64,000 nucleotides of DNA, from contig UBNQ01000019.1 of NCBI GenBank assembly GCA_900466875.1, positions 62,001-126,000 of the forward strand, in the 5' to 3' direction. The first letter of the stretch is position 1. Every line of letters starts with the position of its first letter. The notes under the pieces are model-generated. The model saw only the letters and a program-made list of their open reading frames with translations, was not told the DNA's origin and ran no database searches. This document shows, piece after piece, positions 47,470-56,394 of the stretch. The translations under genes were made by a program, and so were the position numbers. This DNA is from Hyphomicrobiales bacterium (GTDB taxonomy: Bacteria > Pseudomonadota > Alphaproteobacteria > Rhizobiales > Rhizobiaceae).

Positions 47470-47656
47470 TGAAGTGACGAATGCCGAAAGGCAAGATTAA
47501 TCGGGACTCTTATTCAAATTTGTTTTATTTCGATGCAGCTTGCCGGTCTTCGACTTGAAGGTTGGGACAGATGTTTTCTCGACGGAAAGCATCCCGCAGT
47601 GGCCGCGTTGGATTGGATTCGTTGACGGGGGAGTTTGAAAAAAGGGAGGGGCATCA

Positions 47657-47716
47657 ATGTCGAACGTGGGTGTAACCACAAGAAACGCTTGTAGAACAAT
47701 CGCGGTGCAAACATGA
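47657..47716 (+). CDS. 19-residue leader ORF coupled to the next gene
   Basis: ATG 47657 follows a very strong GGGAGGGG ribosome site at 5 nt spacing. The frame encodes MSNVGVTTRNACRTIAVQT and stops at TGA 47714-47716, sharing an ATGA with the start of the secreted-protein gene at 47713, which has no good ribosome site of its own. The arrangement suggests translational coupling. The peptide itself resembles nothing I know. Confidence 0.45.
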   Translation: MSNVGVTTRNACRTIAVQT

Positions 47717-48021
47717 AACACAGGTCAGGGTTAGCCATGTTTCTAGCCGGCGCATTGGCCTTGGCAAGTCCTGGCCATACGGCTGAGTATTTCTGGTCGA
47801 GCAGGAGCGCGTGCGAGGAGAGGCAGTTGCAGGTTCAACGAATTCGGGAAGGTCTGAGGGCCGGCTTGATCGAGCTTCGCCTGGCCGAACTTGGCCACGG
47901 CGACGTTAAAACCGATCGCCACTGGACGCCGCCGCAAGATATCGAAGATACCACGTTCAGAGGCATCGATCAGTATATCGTCAACCTCAAGATCATCTGC
48001 CAGCTGCGATATCCGGATTGA
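47713..48021 (+). CDS. small secreted protein of unknown function
   Basis: 102 residues with a Sec-type signal peptide (KHRSGLAMFLAGALALASPG, cleavage near HTAEY). The mature part of about 77 residues has two cysteines (SACEER and KIICQL) that could form one disulfide in the periplasm, and a helical, charged middle. I recognise no family. Start at ATG 47713 overlaps the leader ORF stop. Confidence 0.6.
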   Translation: MKHRSGLAMFLAGALALASPGHTAEYFWSSRSACEERQLQVQRIREGLRAGLIELRLAELGHGDVKTDRHWTPPQDIEDTTFRGIDQYIVNLKIICQLRYPD

Positions 48022-48250
48022 GTTCCTTGGCTTCGCGAGTGGTTTTGGATGGACGGCGGGAGCGCGCCGCCGGGTAAAATCCCTGTAGCGGGATGATCAC
48101 CAGCTCTGTAATTTCAGAAGGTCCATTCCCATATTGGTCTTCGAAAATCGATTCCGGTTTTCAGGATACGTCAGCTTGCGGTTCGCGCCAGCGGCGCTTC
48201 AGAAAGGTTCTCCCGGGATGTTTTCCCGGCTTGTGTTCAGGGGTTTCGCC

Positions 48251-49156
48251 ATGGATCTCGAAAAAGTCCTGCGGTCGGTCGTGGCTGTCCGCGCCTCCAT
48301 TCCCGAAAAGGCTTTCACTGCCGGTACGCTTGGCATCCGCCGCGAAGGCAGCGGTGTCGTGATCCGCGAGAACGGTTTGGTGCTTACGATCGGTTATCTG
48401 ATTACGGAGGCCACCGAAGTCTGGCTGACACGCCACGACGGTCGCGTGGTGCCCGCCTATGTGACGGCCTATGACCAGGAAAGCGGCTTCGGTCTCGTGC
48501 AGGCGCTTGCACCGCTCGACCTGCCGGCGCTGCCCATCGGCAATTCGGATGAAGCATCGGTGGAAGACGCCATCGTTTTTGCCGATGGCGAGGGGCAGTA
48601 TGTTCGCGGCAATATCGTCGCAAAACAGGAATTTGCCGGTTACTGGGAATATCTGCTCGACGAGGCGATCTTTATCACTCCTGCACATCCGTCCTGGGGA
48701 GGTGCTGCCCTAGTCGACGGCGAAGGCAGGCTTGTCGGTCTCGGCTCTCTTCGTCTGCAGATGAGCAAGGGCGGCGAGATCGCCGACATCAACATGGCCG
48801 TACCGATCAATCTGCTGAAGCCGATCCTGGATGACTTGCTAAGCCAGGGCATGTTCAACAAGCCGGCCCGTCCCTGGCTCGGCGCATATTCGGCAGAAAC
48901 CAATGGCGAAGTCGTGGTCATGAGCGTCACGGAGAACGGGCCGGCCGCGAAGGCAGGTTTGCGAAGCGGTGATGTCATCTCAGAGATCCGCGACGGTGAA
49001 GTCGATGGATTGGCAGACTTCTACCGGAAGGTCTGGGATAGCGGCTCGCCGGGCGCCGAGATCCCGATGCGGATACTTCGCGACGGGCGCGAGGCTTGGC
49101 TCAGGGTGAAATCCGCAGACAGAAACGACTTCCTGATCAAGCCGTCGCTTCAGTAA
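48251..49156 (+). CDS. trypsin-like (HtrA/S1C fold) PDZ protein lacking the catalytic triad
   Basis: 301 residues: protease-fold domain about 1-205, PDZ domain about 210-295 (PWLGAYSAETNGEVVVMSV, GPAAKAGLRSGDVI). Compared with HtrA motifs, the His site TNxHV reads TIGYLI (46-51), the Asp site DLAVL reads FGLV (80-83), and the Ser site GNSGG reads HPSWGG (146-151), with Ser one place off. So it is probably not a protease. No signal peptide follows ATG 48251, which has AGGGG upstream; an earlier start at 48134 is less likely. It may be a binding or chaperone-like protein. Confidence 0.75.
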   Translation: MDLEKVLRSVVAVRASIPEKAFTAGTLGIRREGSGVVIRENGLVLTIGYLITEATEVWLTRHDGRVVPAYVTAYDQESGFGLVQALAPLDLPALPIGNSDEASVEDAIVFADGEGQYVRGNIVAKQEFAGYWEYLLDEAIFITPAHPSWGGAALVDGEGRLVGLGSLRLQMSKGGEIADINMAVPINLLKPILDDLLSQGMFNKPARPWLGAYSAETNGEVVVMSVTENGPAAKAGLRSGDVISEIRDGEVDGLADFYRKVWDSGSPGAEIPMRILRDGREAWLRVKSADRNDFLIKPSLQ

Positions 49157-49159
49157 CGA

Positions 49160-50422
49160 TCAGCGTATCAGGATAGCCCTGAAATCGTTGACATTGGTTC
49201 CCGTCGGACCGGTTTCGAACAGATCCCCGATGGCGGAGAAGCCGGAATAGCTGTCGTTGCGCTCAAGCAGAGCGCGGCCGTCGAAGCCTGCGCTCAGCAG
49301 ACGTTGCGCCGTCCTGCCGTCGACGAAAGCGCCGGCATTATCTTGCGAGCCGTCGATGCCGTCGGTATCGGCGGCAAGTGCCACGATCTCGGTGTCGCCG
49401 ATGGCCAGGGCAAACGACAGGGCGAACTCCCCGTTTCGTCCACCCTTGCCGCCCTTGGAGCGGAGTGTCACGGTTGTTTCGCCACCGGAGAGAAGCACTG
49501 CCGGTTTGGAGAACGGGCGATCTTTGTGCGCGACTTCGCGGGCGATGGCGGCGTGAACAAGCGCGACATCACGCGCCTCGCCTTCGACGGAGTCCGAAAG
49601 GACATGTGCCTCCAAGCCGTGGCTTCGGGCAAGATCGGCAGCCGCGTCGAGCGAAACCCCGGCCGATGCGATGATATGGTGCTCGTTCCTGGCGAAGCGG
49701 GGATCTTCCGGGCGGGGTGCGCCGGCTTTCGGCGAATTCAGATGCGCCATGATGCTTGCAGGCAGGTCCATCCGATATTGCTCGACGATTGTGAGTGCAG
49801 CCTCTCTTGTGCTGTCATCGGGCACGGTCGGTCCGGAGGCGACGAAGGCGGGATTGTCGCCGGGTATGTCCGATACGATCAGGCTGACGACGCGCGCCTG
49901 TGTTGCGGCAGCCAGCCGCCCACCTTTGATCGTCGAGACATGCTTGCGCACCACGTTCATGGCCGAAATAGGCGCGCCGGATGCGAGCAGCGCTTCGTTG
50001 AGAGCGATCTCGTCCTGAAGGGTGATACCCTCCGGCGGCGAGGGCAGCAGGGCGGAGCCGCCGCCGCATATCAGCGCAATCACCAGATCATTTTCCGACA
50101 GACCGGATACGGCATCGATCAGCCGCCTGCTTGCAGCAAGGCCTGCCTCGTCGGGCACCGGATGAGCGGCTTCTATTATCTCTATAGCTCTTGTTTCACA
50201 GCCATAACCATATCGGGTGACAACGACGCCGCTGAGTGCCGGGCCACCCCAGACAGTCTCCAGAGCCGCCGCCATCTGTGCCGCTCCCTTGCCGGCGCCG
50301 ATGACGACCGTGCGGCCGTTTGCAGGGGGGTGCGGCAGGTGCTTGCGGATTCCGTTGAGAGGATCCGCGGCCTTTACGGCGGCATCGAAAAGCATCTGCA
50401 ACAGCTGGCGTTCACTGGTCAT
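49160..50422 (-). CDS. glycerate 2-kinase (GckA/TtuD, MOFRL family)
   Basis: 420 residues, the usual length. N-terminal kinase domain with [16 protein letters not shown] near 40-55 and the [14 protein letters not shown] loop near 120-133, then the C-terminal MOFRL domain with [20 protein letters not shown] and [19 protein letters not shown]. It phosphorylates D-glycerate to 2-phosphoglycerate using ATP; older annotation calls relatives hydroxypyruvate reductase TtuD. Convergent with the pseudoprotease gene, stops 3 bp apart. GAGGA precedes the ATG. Confidence 0.92.
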   Translation of the reverse strand: MTSERQLLQMLFDAAVKAADPLNGIRKHLPHPPANGRTVVIGAGKGAAQMAAALETVWGGPALSGVVVTRYGYGCETRAIEIIEAAHPVPDEAGLAASRRLIDAVSGLSENDLVIALICGGGSALLPSPPEGITLQDEIALNEALLASGAPISAMNVVRKHVSTIKGGRLAAATQARVVSLIVSDIPGDNPAFVASGPTVPDDSTREAALTIVEQYRMDLPASIMAHLNSPKAGAPRPEDPRFARNEHHIIASAGVSLDAAADLARSHGLEAHVLSDSVEGEARDVALVHAAIAREVAHKDRPFSKPAVLLSGGETTVTLRSKGGKGGRNGEFALSFALAIGDTEIVALAADTDGIDGSQDNAGAFVDGRTAQRLLSAGFDGRALLERNDSYSGFSAIGDLFETGPTGTNVNDFRAILIR

Positions 50423-50581
50423 GTCATGTCCTCATCCTGGCGACCTGTTCTGACCATGGCGATCAGGATGCGTCAATCACCCTTTTGCCGAGGATATCGA
50501 TTGCGCAGAACGCGCATGACGTGGACGGACGATGGCCGCGATCCTGCTGTGCCGGCAGCAAAACAACGGCTCCCTTTCGTT

Positions 50582-51193
50582 TCACGACCACGAACCGGTA
50601 AGGGAATTTCCAACGAGCGGGATATCCCTGCTTGTTCCTTGCTTCTCCTGAACGGAAATGAATGCGGGGATTTGTCTCGGAGACTTGCGAAACCATTTGG
50701 CAGCGACTGTGGCGAGATCTCCGATCATTGCCTGTTTGCGCCAATCCGCGAAACGTCGCGCGGTTGCTTCGGGCTCTGAACGATAGAAGAAATCGCCCGA
50801 CCGTTCGAGGTCGTTGAGCGACGTTGCCATCTGCGACATCGGGCGTAGGAACATCTTGGAGGGGACGGAAAGGTTTTTTGCGCTTTCCGAAAATGCCGGA
50901 GCCATGAAGTCGATCGCCCAGCCGTCAGCCTCGACCCAGCAATGAAAGTTCTCTCCCGCACCGGTCACGAAGCCGTCCTCGCGGTGATCGGCAAAAAGGA
51001 TGACGGTGCCATCGAGATTATAGGCAGCCAAGCCGCCCTTTGGCGTCGCATCGAGCTTATAGTGCTGTTTGAGGATGAAGGCGCCGAATGTGCTGAAATA
51101 CATGGCGGCCGTCGCAGGATCGGCATTTTCATTCACCAGAAGGCTGTTGATGACCTTGTAAATCCGGTGATAGTCGCTCTGCTTGATCAACAT
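50582..51193 (-). CDS. DUF2026-like protein
   Basis: 203 residues starting MLIKQSDYHRIYKVINSLL, which I associate with DUF2026. A Cys (NFHCWVEADGWAIDFMAP) followed by Trp-Asp gives a transglutaminase/papain-like look, with His and Asp nearby (LFADHREDGF). The function is unknown. ATG 51193 with GGCAGGCGG upstream is preferred over 51232 and 51361, which lack ribosome sites. It stands apart from its neighbours and is not in an evident operon. Confidence 0.65.
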   Translation of the reverse strand: MLIKQSDYHRIYKVINSLLVNENADPATAAMYFSTFGAFILKQHYKLDATPKGGLAAYNLDGTVILFADHREDGFVTGAGENFHCWVEADGWAIDFMAPAFSESAKNLSVPSKMFLRPMSQMATSLNDLERSGDFFYRSEPEATARRFADWRKQAMIGDLATVAAKWFRKSPRQIPAFISVQEKQGTSRDIPLVGNSLTGSWS

Positions 51194-51386
51194 GTCCGCC
51201 TGCCCTTGAAATCCTGTAATTTGGGGCACCATTAGCGCACCGGGCTGAAAATCGAAATCTGTTTTCGGCGGGATCGGTCCGCAGTGTCGATGCTTCCATC
51301 CAACAGCGAGCATCCATGCGGCCAAAAAAATAGAGCCGCGTTGTTTGCAACGCGGCTCCATCGCATATCAGCTGTCAGTGATCCGC

Positions 51387-51590
51387 TTACAGCGGGTTGA
51401 CGTTTTCAGCCTTGGACTTGCCGGTCTTGCGATCCTGGCCGAGTTCGTAGCTGACCTTCTGGCCGTCACGCAGAGCGGCACCGTAGGCTACCGCCGAAAT
51501 GTGCACGAACACGTCCGCGCCGCCATTTTCAGGCGTGATAAAGCCGAAGCCCTTGTCTTGGTTGAAGAATTTTACAGTGCCGGTCGCCAT
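51387..51590 (-). CDS. cold-shock domain protein (CspA family)
   Basis: 67-residue single cold-shock domain with RNP1 KGFGFI (13-18) and RNP2 VFVHIS (27-32), full length for the family. It binds single-stranded nucleic acid and acts as an RNA chaperone. AGGGAAC lies 4-10 nt upstream of ATG 51590, and a leader of up to 147 bp separates it from the J-domain gene's stop region. Confidence 0.96.
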   Translation of the reverse strand: MATGTVKFFNQDKGFGFITPENGGADVFVHISAVAYGAALRDGQKVSYELGQDRKTGKSKAENVNPL

Positions 51591-51737
51591 CAGAGTTCCC
51601 TGTTCAATTGGAGCATTTGCCCCACAAATTCATATGACGATGCACAAGCGCCCCGCCATACAGATACCACGCCGCAAGACGCTTGATTGTTACATATCCC
51701 GAATTTGGGGCTCAGGTAAACCTTATCCAAGCAACCT

Positions 51738-52346
51738 CTAGCAAAATCCGTTCAGCTTCAGGATTTTATGGGCCTCAATGGAGGCTCGCAGCAGGTCCTC
51801 GGAGTTACGATTGCCCTGATTTGCATCAGGATGGTGCATCTTGAGCCGCTCTTTATACCGGGTTCTGATTTCCTCCGGCGTCGCATCCGGCGAAAGCCCG
51901 AGCGTCTCGAAGGCCTTGGCTTCGAGGACCTTGAGCTTTCTGGACTGAAGGGCTCTTTTTTCAAGCAGACGCTGAGCCGCGGATTTGCGGGCATTGATCG
52001 ACTTGGCAGAGCCGGACCGGGACGTGGACGGAAGCGGGGCCTCCTTTGCCTCTGTGAAGGCGGTGCCGGAGGTCACGCGTTTTCCGGTCGCTGCTTCCTT
52101 CTGGTAGCGAGCGACTTCCGGGCTTGAGAGGGCCGTAGAGTAGTTATAGCCCTTGTTGTATTCCTTCACATGCTCAAGACAGAAGGAAAGATACAGTCCA
52201 TCCGCCGCGCCGCCGACAGGCGCGCGATGCGGAGCGACCTTGTCGCAACCGTCCCATTGACACTTCGGGCCAACGGGTTCGGCCGGTTTGGCCACCCGTT
52301 TCTTGGTGGACTTCAGGCTTACGAAAATTTTGGAATCAGACGTCAT
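51738..52346 (-). CDS. J-domain (DnaJ-like) protein
   Basis: 202 residues. A C-terminal J domain of about 60 residues has the essential HPD at 172-174 (YKERLKMHHPDANQGN), so it should stimulate a DnaK. The N-terminal part holds two close cysteine/histidine pairs (PKCQWDGCDKVAPHRAP and LSFCLEHV) that may bind zinc. The layout, with J domain at the C-terminus and a zinc-site N-terminus, is widespread in Rhizobiales. Its client is unknown. Confidence 0.88.
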   Translation of the reverse strand: MTSDSKIFVSLKSTKKRVAKPAEPVGPKCQWDGCDKVAPHRAPVGGAADGLYLSFCLEHVKEYNKGYNYSTALSSPEVARYQKEAATGKRVTSGTAFTEAKEAPLPSTSRSGSAKSINARKSAAQRLLEKRALQSRKLKVLEAKAFETLGLSPDATPEEIRTRYKERLKMHHPDANQGNRNSEDLLRASIEAHKILKLNGFC

Positions 52347-52452
52347 GGCCCGTATATGACGTCAACGCGTCGGCATGGCAAGAATGGTCTAGCATGCCGA
52401 CGTCGTTGATCCATGGTAAGTATCTCCCGTAGCGCGAGTTTGACCTATGCAA

Positions 52453-53055
52453 TCAACTTGCGGGGGTGGGTTCGCCGATGGAGAGCATCAGCCGGTTGGC
52501 CCAGTTGAAGAAGGCGGCGCCATGAACGACGTCGGAAATCTCTTCGTCCGACAGTCCGGCGTCCCGAAGGCGTTTCGCATGGTCCGCGCCGAAGGCAGGT
52601 GGCGTGGCGCTGAGGGCGACGGAAGCCGAGACGATCGCGTTCCAGCGGTCGCCAAGATCGGCGGTAACACCTTCGTCCAGAAGCTTCTGCACATCGGCTT
52701 CGCGCTTGGAATATTGCGAGGCAAAGCGCGAATGGACAGACGCGCAGAGAATGCAGCCGTTCAGCCGTGAGGCGGCGGTGGCCGACAGTTCCCGCTCGGC
52801 GCGCGGCAGGCCGTCCCTGGTGTTGTAGAAGATGTCGTTGTCGGTCTTGGTGCGGGCCTCCAGAATATCCGGATCGCGGACCAGAAGCGCAAAATAGGGA
52901 TTTTTGGCGCGGGCCTTGTCCACCAGAGCCTCATAGTGCCGGTCTGTCAGTTCGACTTCCGCCAGGGGCTGCAGCCATGCGGTCCAGCCGATCTTGTCCT
53001 GGGTGAAGACAACAGGCGGGTTTTCGACGGCGGGTTCGATAACGGTATCAGACAT
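52453..53055 (-). CDS. CMD/alkylhydroperoxidase-domain protein with CxxC (second copy)
   Basis: 200 residues, same family as the protein at 1484-2062. AhpD-type motif Cys101-x-x-Cys104 and His108 (NGCILCASVHSR). Both paralogues share the C-terminal region around FFNWANRLMLSIGEP. ATG 53055 with GGAGAA upstream is used; the longer frame to 53169 runs into the partner gene. Last gene of the importer/luciferase-like monooxygenase operon. Confidence 0.85.
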   Translation of the reverse strand: MSDTVIEPAVENPPVVFTQDKIGWTAWLQPLAEVELTDRHYEALVDKARAKNPYFALLVRDPDILEARTKTDNDIFYNTRDGLPRAERELSATAASRLNGCILCASVHSRFASQYSKREADVQKLLDEGVTADLGDRWNAIVSASVALSATPPAFGADHAKRLRDAGLSDEEISDVVHGAAFFNWANRLMLSIGEPTPAS

Positions 53056-53069
53056 GGGGATATTCTCCG

Positions 53070-53666
53070 TTAGGCTGCGGCCAGGACCCGAAGGCCGGCG
53101 ACGACGCGGATCTGGAACGCGAGGAAGGAAGCGAGCTGCGAGAGAGTGACGACGCCCGTCGTGCTCCATCCGGCCATAAGCAGCTTCTGCAGTTCGGCAG
53201 GGCTGGCGTCGCGTGGGTGATAGGTCAGGAGATGGGCGTGTTCCAACGCTGCGGCGAGCCGGTCCCCGAAGATCGCGCGCTCAGCGGCACCGATATCAAG
53301 GACAGGGCCGTCGGTGTTTTCGTCGCTCAACGGGCCGGCGGGATAGTGACCATAGGGGCCTTTGGTCGCATGGAGCTCGGCGAGCGCTTTTGTCGTTGCC
53401 AGGATAACTGGTCCGTTTTCGAGGCCGACCAGCTTGCTGCCGTAAAATTCTGCGGTGCTCCGGTCTCCATGCAATGTGGCGATGAAGGCCGCGACGGCAA
53501 AACGCTCAACGAGCGATACCTGGCTTGCATCGACGGGTTCGAAAAGAGCCGTCCAGCTTTTCTGTGCATGCTCTTTCGTGATCGGGCGCCGGCTGCGCAG
53601 CGCATCCGAGGATGAGCCGGGCGTGATCCCGACGAGATGGTCGATAACGTCGATTGTATCGGTCAT
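53070..53666 (-). CDS. Cys-free CMD-domain protein (second copy)
   Basis: 198 residues, homologous in layout to 2064-2570 (TIDVIDHLVGI near the N-terminus, FQIRVVAGLRVLA at the C-terminus) and likewise without any cysteine. It lies 14 bp upstream of its CxxC partner. Probably a non-redox partner subunit. Its presence in both copies of the module indicates that the pair, not the single protein, is the functional unit. Confidence 0.8.
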   Translation of the reverse strand: MTDTIDVIDHLVGITPGSSSDALRSRRPITKEHAQKSWTALFEPVDASQVSLVERFAVAAFIATLHGDRSTAEFYGSKLVGLENGPVILATTKALAELHATKGPYGHYPAGPLSDENTDGPVLDIGAAERAIFGDRLAAALEHAHLLTYHPRDASPAELQKLLMAGWSTTGVVTLSQLASFLAFQIRVVAGLRVLAAA

Positions 53667-53707
53667 GGATGTCTCTTTCGATTATCGGCTATTACTTGGG
53701 CCACACA

Positions 53708-54745
53708 TTACTGGGCGGCGACGAGCTGCGGCCCAGAGGATCGTGCCCAGCCAAGAGCAGGAGCAACTTCCGCAGCGATCAGTTCGATCGAGCGCAGAAT
53801 TTCTGCATGCGGGGGATCGATGGAGTGGACCTGGAAGACGATGTCGGTGGCACGCGCAAGCGCGCTGTCCTTCTTCAGCGATGCGATGACATCGTCAGGC
53901 GTGCCGACATGGCTGTCCAATGCCTTGATCAGGTCTTCGAGCTTGTCCCCCTGGATCCGGTGACCGGCAGCTGCAAAACGATCGGCAACACGGCGAAGGC
54001 CGGTTTCGGCGAAGGCGAGCGCCCGCTTGCGATCGTCGGCGACGAACAGGCTGCGCGAGCCGAGAATACGCGGTGCACGGCCTTCCGGCAGGCCGGCCAG
54101 ATAGGCGTCGATGATCGGGTTCTGGATCTCATCCAGCGTTGCATCGGGATTTTCGGCGGTGCGTGGCTGGGTTCTCGACAGCATCAGGCCGTCGCCGCTG
54201 AGGCCCGCCAGACGTGCGCCATTGGCGGAGAAGGTGGCAAGCCACACCCGGTCGAGTAGATGCGGCGCATCGGGATAAAGGCGGTTGCCGCCATGCAGAA
54301 CCTTTCCGGCCCAGGCGTCGCGAACCACAGTCAGGTTTTCGGCATAGACCTCGCCGCGGCGATCGGATTCGATGCCGAAGGCCTCGAAGGATTCTTTCGT
54401 GCCGCCGGTGCCGAAGCCGACTTCCAGCCTCCCGCCGGAAAGAAGATCGAGCACGGCCGTATCTTCGGCCACGCGTAGCGCATTCTCCATCGGCAGGGTG
54501 ATGACGCCGGTGCCGAGGCGGATGGTCGATGTACGGGCGGCGACATGGGAGAGGAAGACCGCGGGCGAGGGGAGGCCGCCTTCTTCCGCATGAAAATGGT
54601 GCTGCGCGATCCAGGCGCTGTCGAAGCCGTTTTCTTCGGCATGGATGATCTGTTCCGCCGCCAGGCGATAACGTTCGCCGGCGGGAACGTCGTCCAGGAG
54701 ACGCGTGAAAAATCCAAGGCGTTTGGGAGCAAATTTATCGGTCAT
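53708..54745 (-). CDS. luciferase-like FMN-dependent monooxygenase (KPN_01858-like)
   Basis: 345 residues of the bacterial luciferase (LLM) barrel: GFFTRLLDDVPAGERYRLA at the start, WIAQHHFHAEEGGLPSP near 45-62, and LSGGRLEVGFGTGG near 105-118. It fits the family I recall as 'putative FMN-dependent luciferase-like monooxygenase, KPN_01858 family'. It would use FMNH2 from a separate reductase, which is not encoded nearby. ATG 54745 overlaps the ATPase stop (ATGA). It likely oxygenates the imported compound, often a sulfur or amine compound in LLM enzymes; inference. Confidence 0.88.
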   Translation of the reverse strand: MTDKFAPKRLGFFTRLLDDVPAGERYRLAAEQIIHAEENGFDSAWIAQHHFHAEEGGLPSPAVFLSHVAARTSTIRLGTGVITLPMENALRVAEDTAVLDLLSGGRLEVGFGTGGTKESFEAFGIESDRRGEVYAENLTVVRDAWAGKVLHGGNRLYPDAPHLLDRVWLATFSANGARLAGLSGDGLMLSRTQPRTAENPDATLDEIQNPIIDAYLAGLPEGRAPRILGSRSLFVADDRKRALAFAETGLRRVADRFAAAGHRIQGDKLEDLIKALDSHVGTPDDVIASLKKDSALARATDIVFQVHSIDPPHAEILRSIELIAAEVAPALGWARSSGPQLVAAQ

Positions 54746-56394
54746 GACAAAGGTCCTGCGTTTATGGGTTGCCGTGTTATTTCGGCATGTGGAAATTTCT
54801 GTCCCGGAATGGCCTCGATGAGTTCGCGCGTATAGGCGGTCGAGGCCGAGGAGAAGACTTCGTCGACCGTGCCGTAATCGACCTGCCTGCCATTGTGCAG
54901 GACGGAGACCGTGTCGGCGATCTGTCGCACGACCGCGAGGTCATGGGAGACGAAGATATAGGTGAGGCCGAGATCCCGCTGCAGTTCGGCCAGCAGTTCG
55001 AGGATCTGCGCTTGTACCGTCACATCGAGGGCGGAAACGGCTTCGTCGAGCACCACGACTTCAGGCTCCAGTACCAGTGCGCGGGCGATCGCCACACGCT
55101 GGCGCTGGCCGCCGGAAAGGGCGTGCGGCAGGCGGGAAAGAACCGTGGCGGGCAAGCCGACGCGCTCGATAATGGCGCGCACGCGGGCTTCACGCTCCGC
55201 GCGCGGCAGCGGATCGAAGTTGAGCAGCGGTTCCTCGACGATCGCCTGTACCGTCTGGCGCGGATCGAGCGAGGCCCAAGGGTTCTGGTAGACGAGTTGC
55301 ACCTTGCGCCGAAACTGTCTTAGGTCCTCGGCACGAAGACTTGCAACATCGAGATCGCCGATGCGGATCTCGCCGGATGTGGGTTTCTGGAAACCGGCGA
55401 TCGAACGGATCGTTGTGGTCTTGCCCGAGCCGCTTTCGCCGACCACCGCATGGGTGGTGCCGCGCGCGACGTGGAAGGAAATATTGTCGACGGCGCGAAA
55501 ATTCCGGCCGGTCGGCAGGGAAAAATCCTGAACCAGGTTGGTGAGGGTCAATGCGGTGGGCCTGCCCGGCTCGACGGGTGGCCGCGGCTTGGCGACGGCA
55601 AGCGATGGTGCGTCGGACAGGAGCTTGCGGGTGTAGGCGCTCTGCGGAGAGGCCAGCACATCCGCAGTTTTCCCCTGCTCCTGAATACGCCCGCCCTGCA
55701 GCACGATGATCCGGTCCGAACGATCCGCGGCAACGCCGAGATCGTGGGTGACGAGCAGGACGGAGGTGCCGTACTCACGGCGCAGATCGTCGATCAGGTC
55801 GAGGATACGGCGCTGTACGGTGACGTCGAGTGCGGATGTCGGCTCGTCGGCGATGATCAGCGCCGGGCGCAGGGCGATGGCAATGGCGATCAGCACACGC
55901 TGCTTCATGCCGCCGGAAAGTTCGTGCGGATATTGGCGTGCCCGCAGCTCCGGCTGCGAGAGGCCGACATTGGTCAGAAGCTCGATGACCTTGCGATCGG
56001 CGTTGCGACGATCGAGCTTTCCATGAATTTCAAGGATCTCGCGCACCTGTGCGCCGATGGTCAGAACCGGATTGAGCGAACTGCCGGGGTCCTGCGGCAC
56101 GAGGCTGACGACGGCGCCGCGGATCGAGCGCAGGCGCCGGGCGCTCCAGCGGCTGATCTCCTCGCCGTTGAGGTGGATTGAACCGCTCTCGATGCGGCCG
56201 TTCCCCGCGAGCAGGCCGATGACCGCCTGTGCGGTAGAGGTCTTACCGGATCCGCTTTCTCCGACCAACGCCACGACTTCGCCGGGCTCCACGCTGAAGG
56301 AGACGCCATGGACGACCGTCGAGCGTTCATCGCCGTGGCTGTAGGAGATGTCCAGATCGCGAACGTCCAGAACAGGATTTGCGGAAATGCTCAT
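54742..56394 (-). CDS. fused double ABC ATPase (DppD-DppF type)
   Basis: 550 residues with two ABC domains: Walker A GESGSGKTS and GESGSGKTT, signatures LSGGMKQRV and LSGGQRQRV, Walker B ADEPTSALD and LDEAVSALD. ATG 56394 (GGAGTGC upstream) overlaps the permease stop in an ATGA; the longer frame to 56661 is antisense-like filler. It drives the importer of the KPN_01854-type module. Confidence 0.93.
   Translation of the reverse strand: MSISANPVLDVRDLDISYSHGDERSTVVHGVSFSVEPGEVVALVGESGSGKTSTAQAVIGLLAGNGRIESGSIHLNGEEISRWSARRLRSIRGAVVSLVPQDPGSSLNPVLTIGAQVREILEIHGKLDRRNADRKVIELLTNVGLSQPELRARQYPHELSGGMKQRVLIAIAIALRPALIIADEPTSALDVTVQRRILDLIDDLRREYGTSVLLVTHDLGVAADRSDRIIVLQGGRIQEQGKTADVLASPQSAYTRKLLSDAPSLAVAKPRPPVEPGRPTALTLTNLVQDFSLPTGRNFRAVDNISFHVARGTTHAVVGESGSGKTTTIRSIAGFQKPTSGEIRIGDLDVASLRAEDLRQFRRKVQLVYQNPWASLDPRQTVQAIVEEPLLNFDPLPRAEREARVRAIIERVGLPATVLSRLPHALSGGQRQRVAIARALVLEPEVVVLDEAVSALDVTVQAQILELLAELQRDLGLTYIFVSHDLAVVRQIADTVSVLHNGRQVDYGTVDEVFSSASTAYTRELIEAIPGQKFPHAEITRQPINAGPLS

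Larger units (their letters stand above)
47199..47656. other. 458-bp intergenic region, AT-rich in its second half
   Basis: It holds the palindrome 47236-47256 and a short possible ORF 47371-47469. The part 47385-47540 is clearly AT-rich compared with the rest of the window. Minus-strand open frames across 47497-47738 lack ribosome sites and family features and are not accepted as genes. Confidence 0.5.

Noticed and set aside
47497..47738. two overlapping minus-strand frames of about 74 codons in the AT-rich gap
   Set aside because: No ribosome site, no recognisable sequence, and they overlap the supported leader ORF and secreted-protein start.
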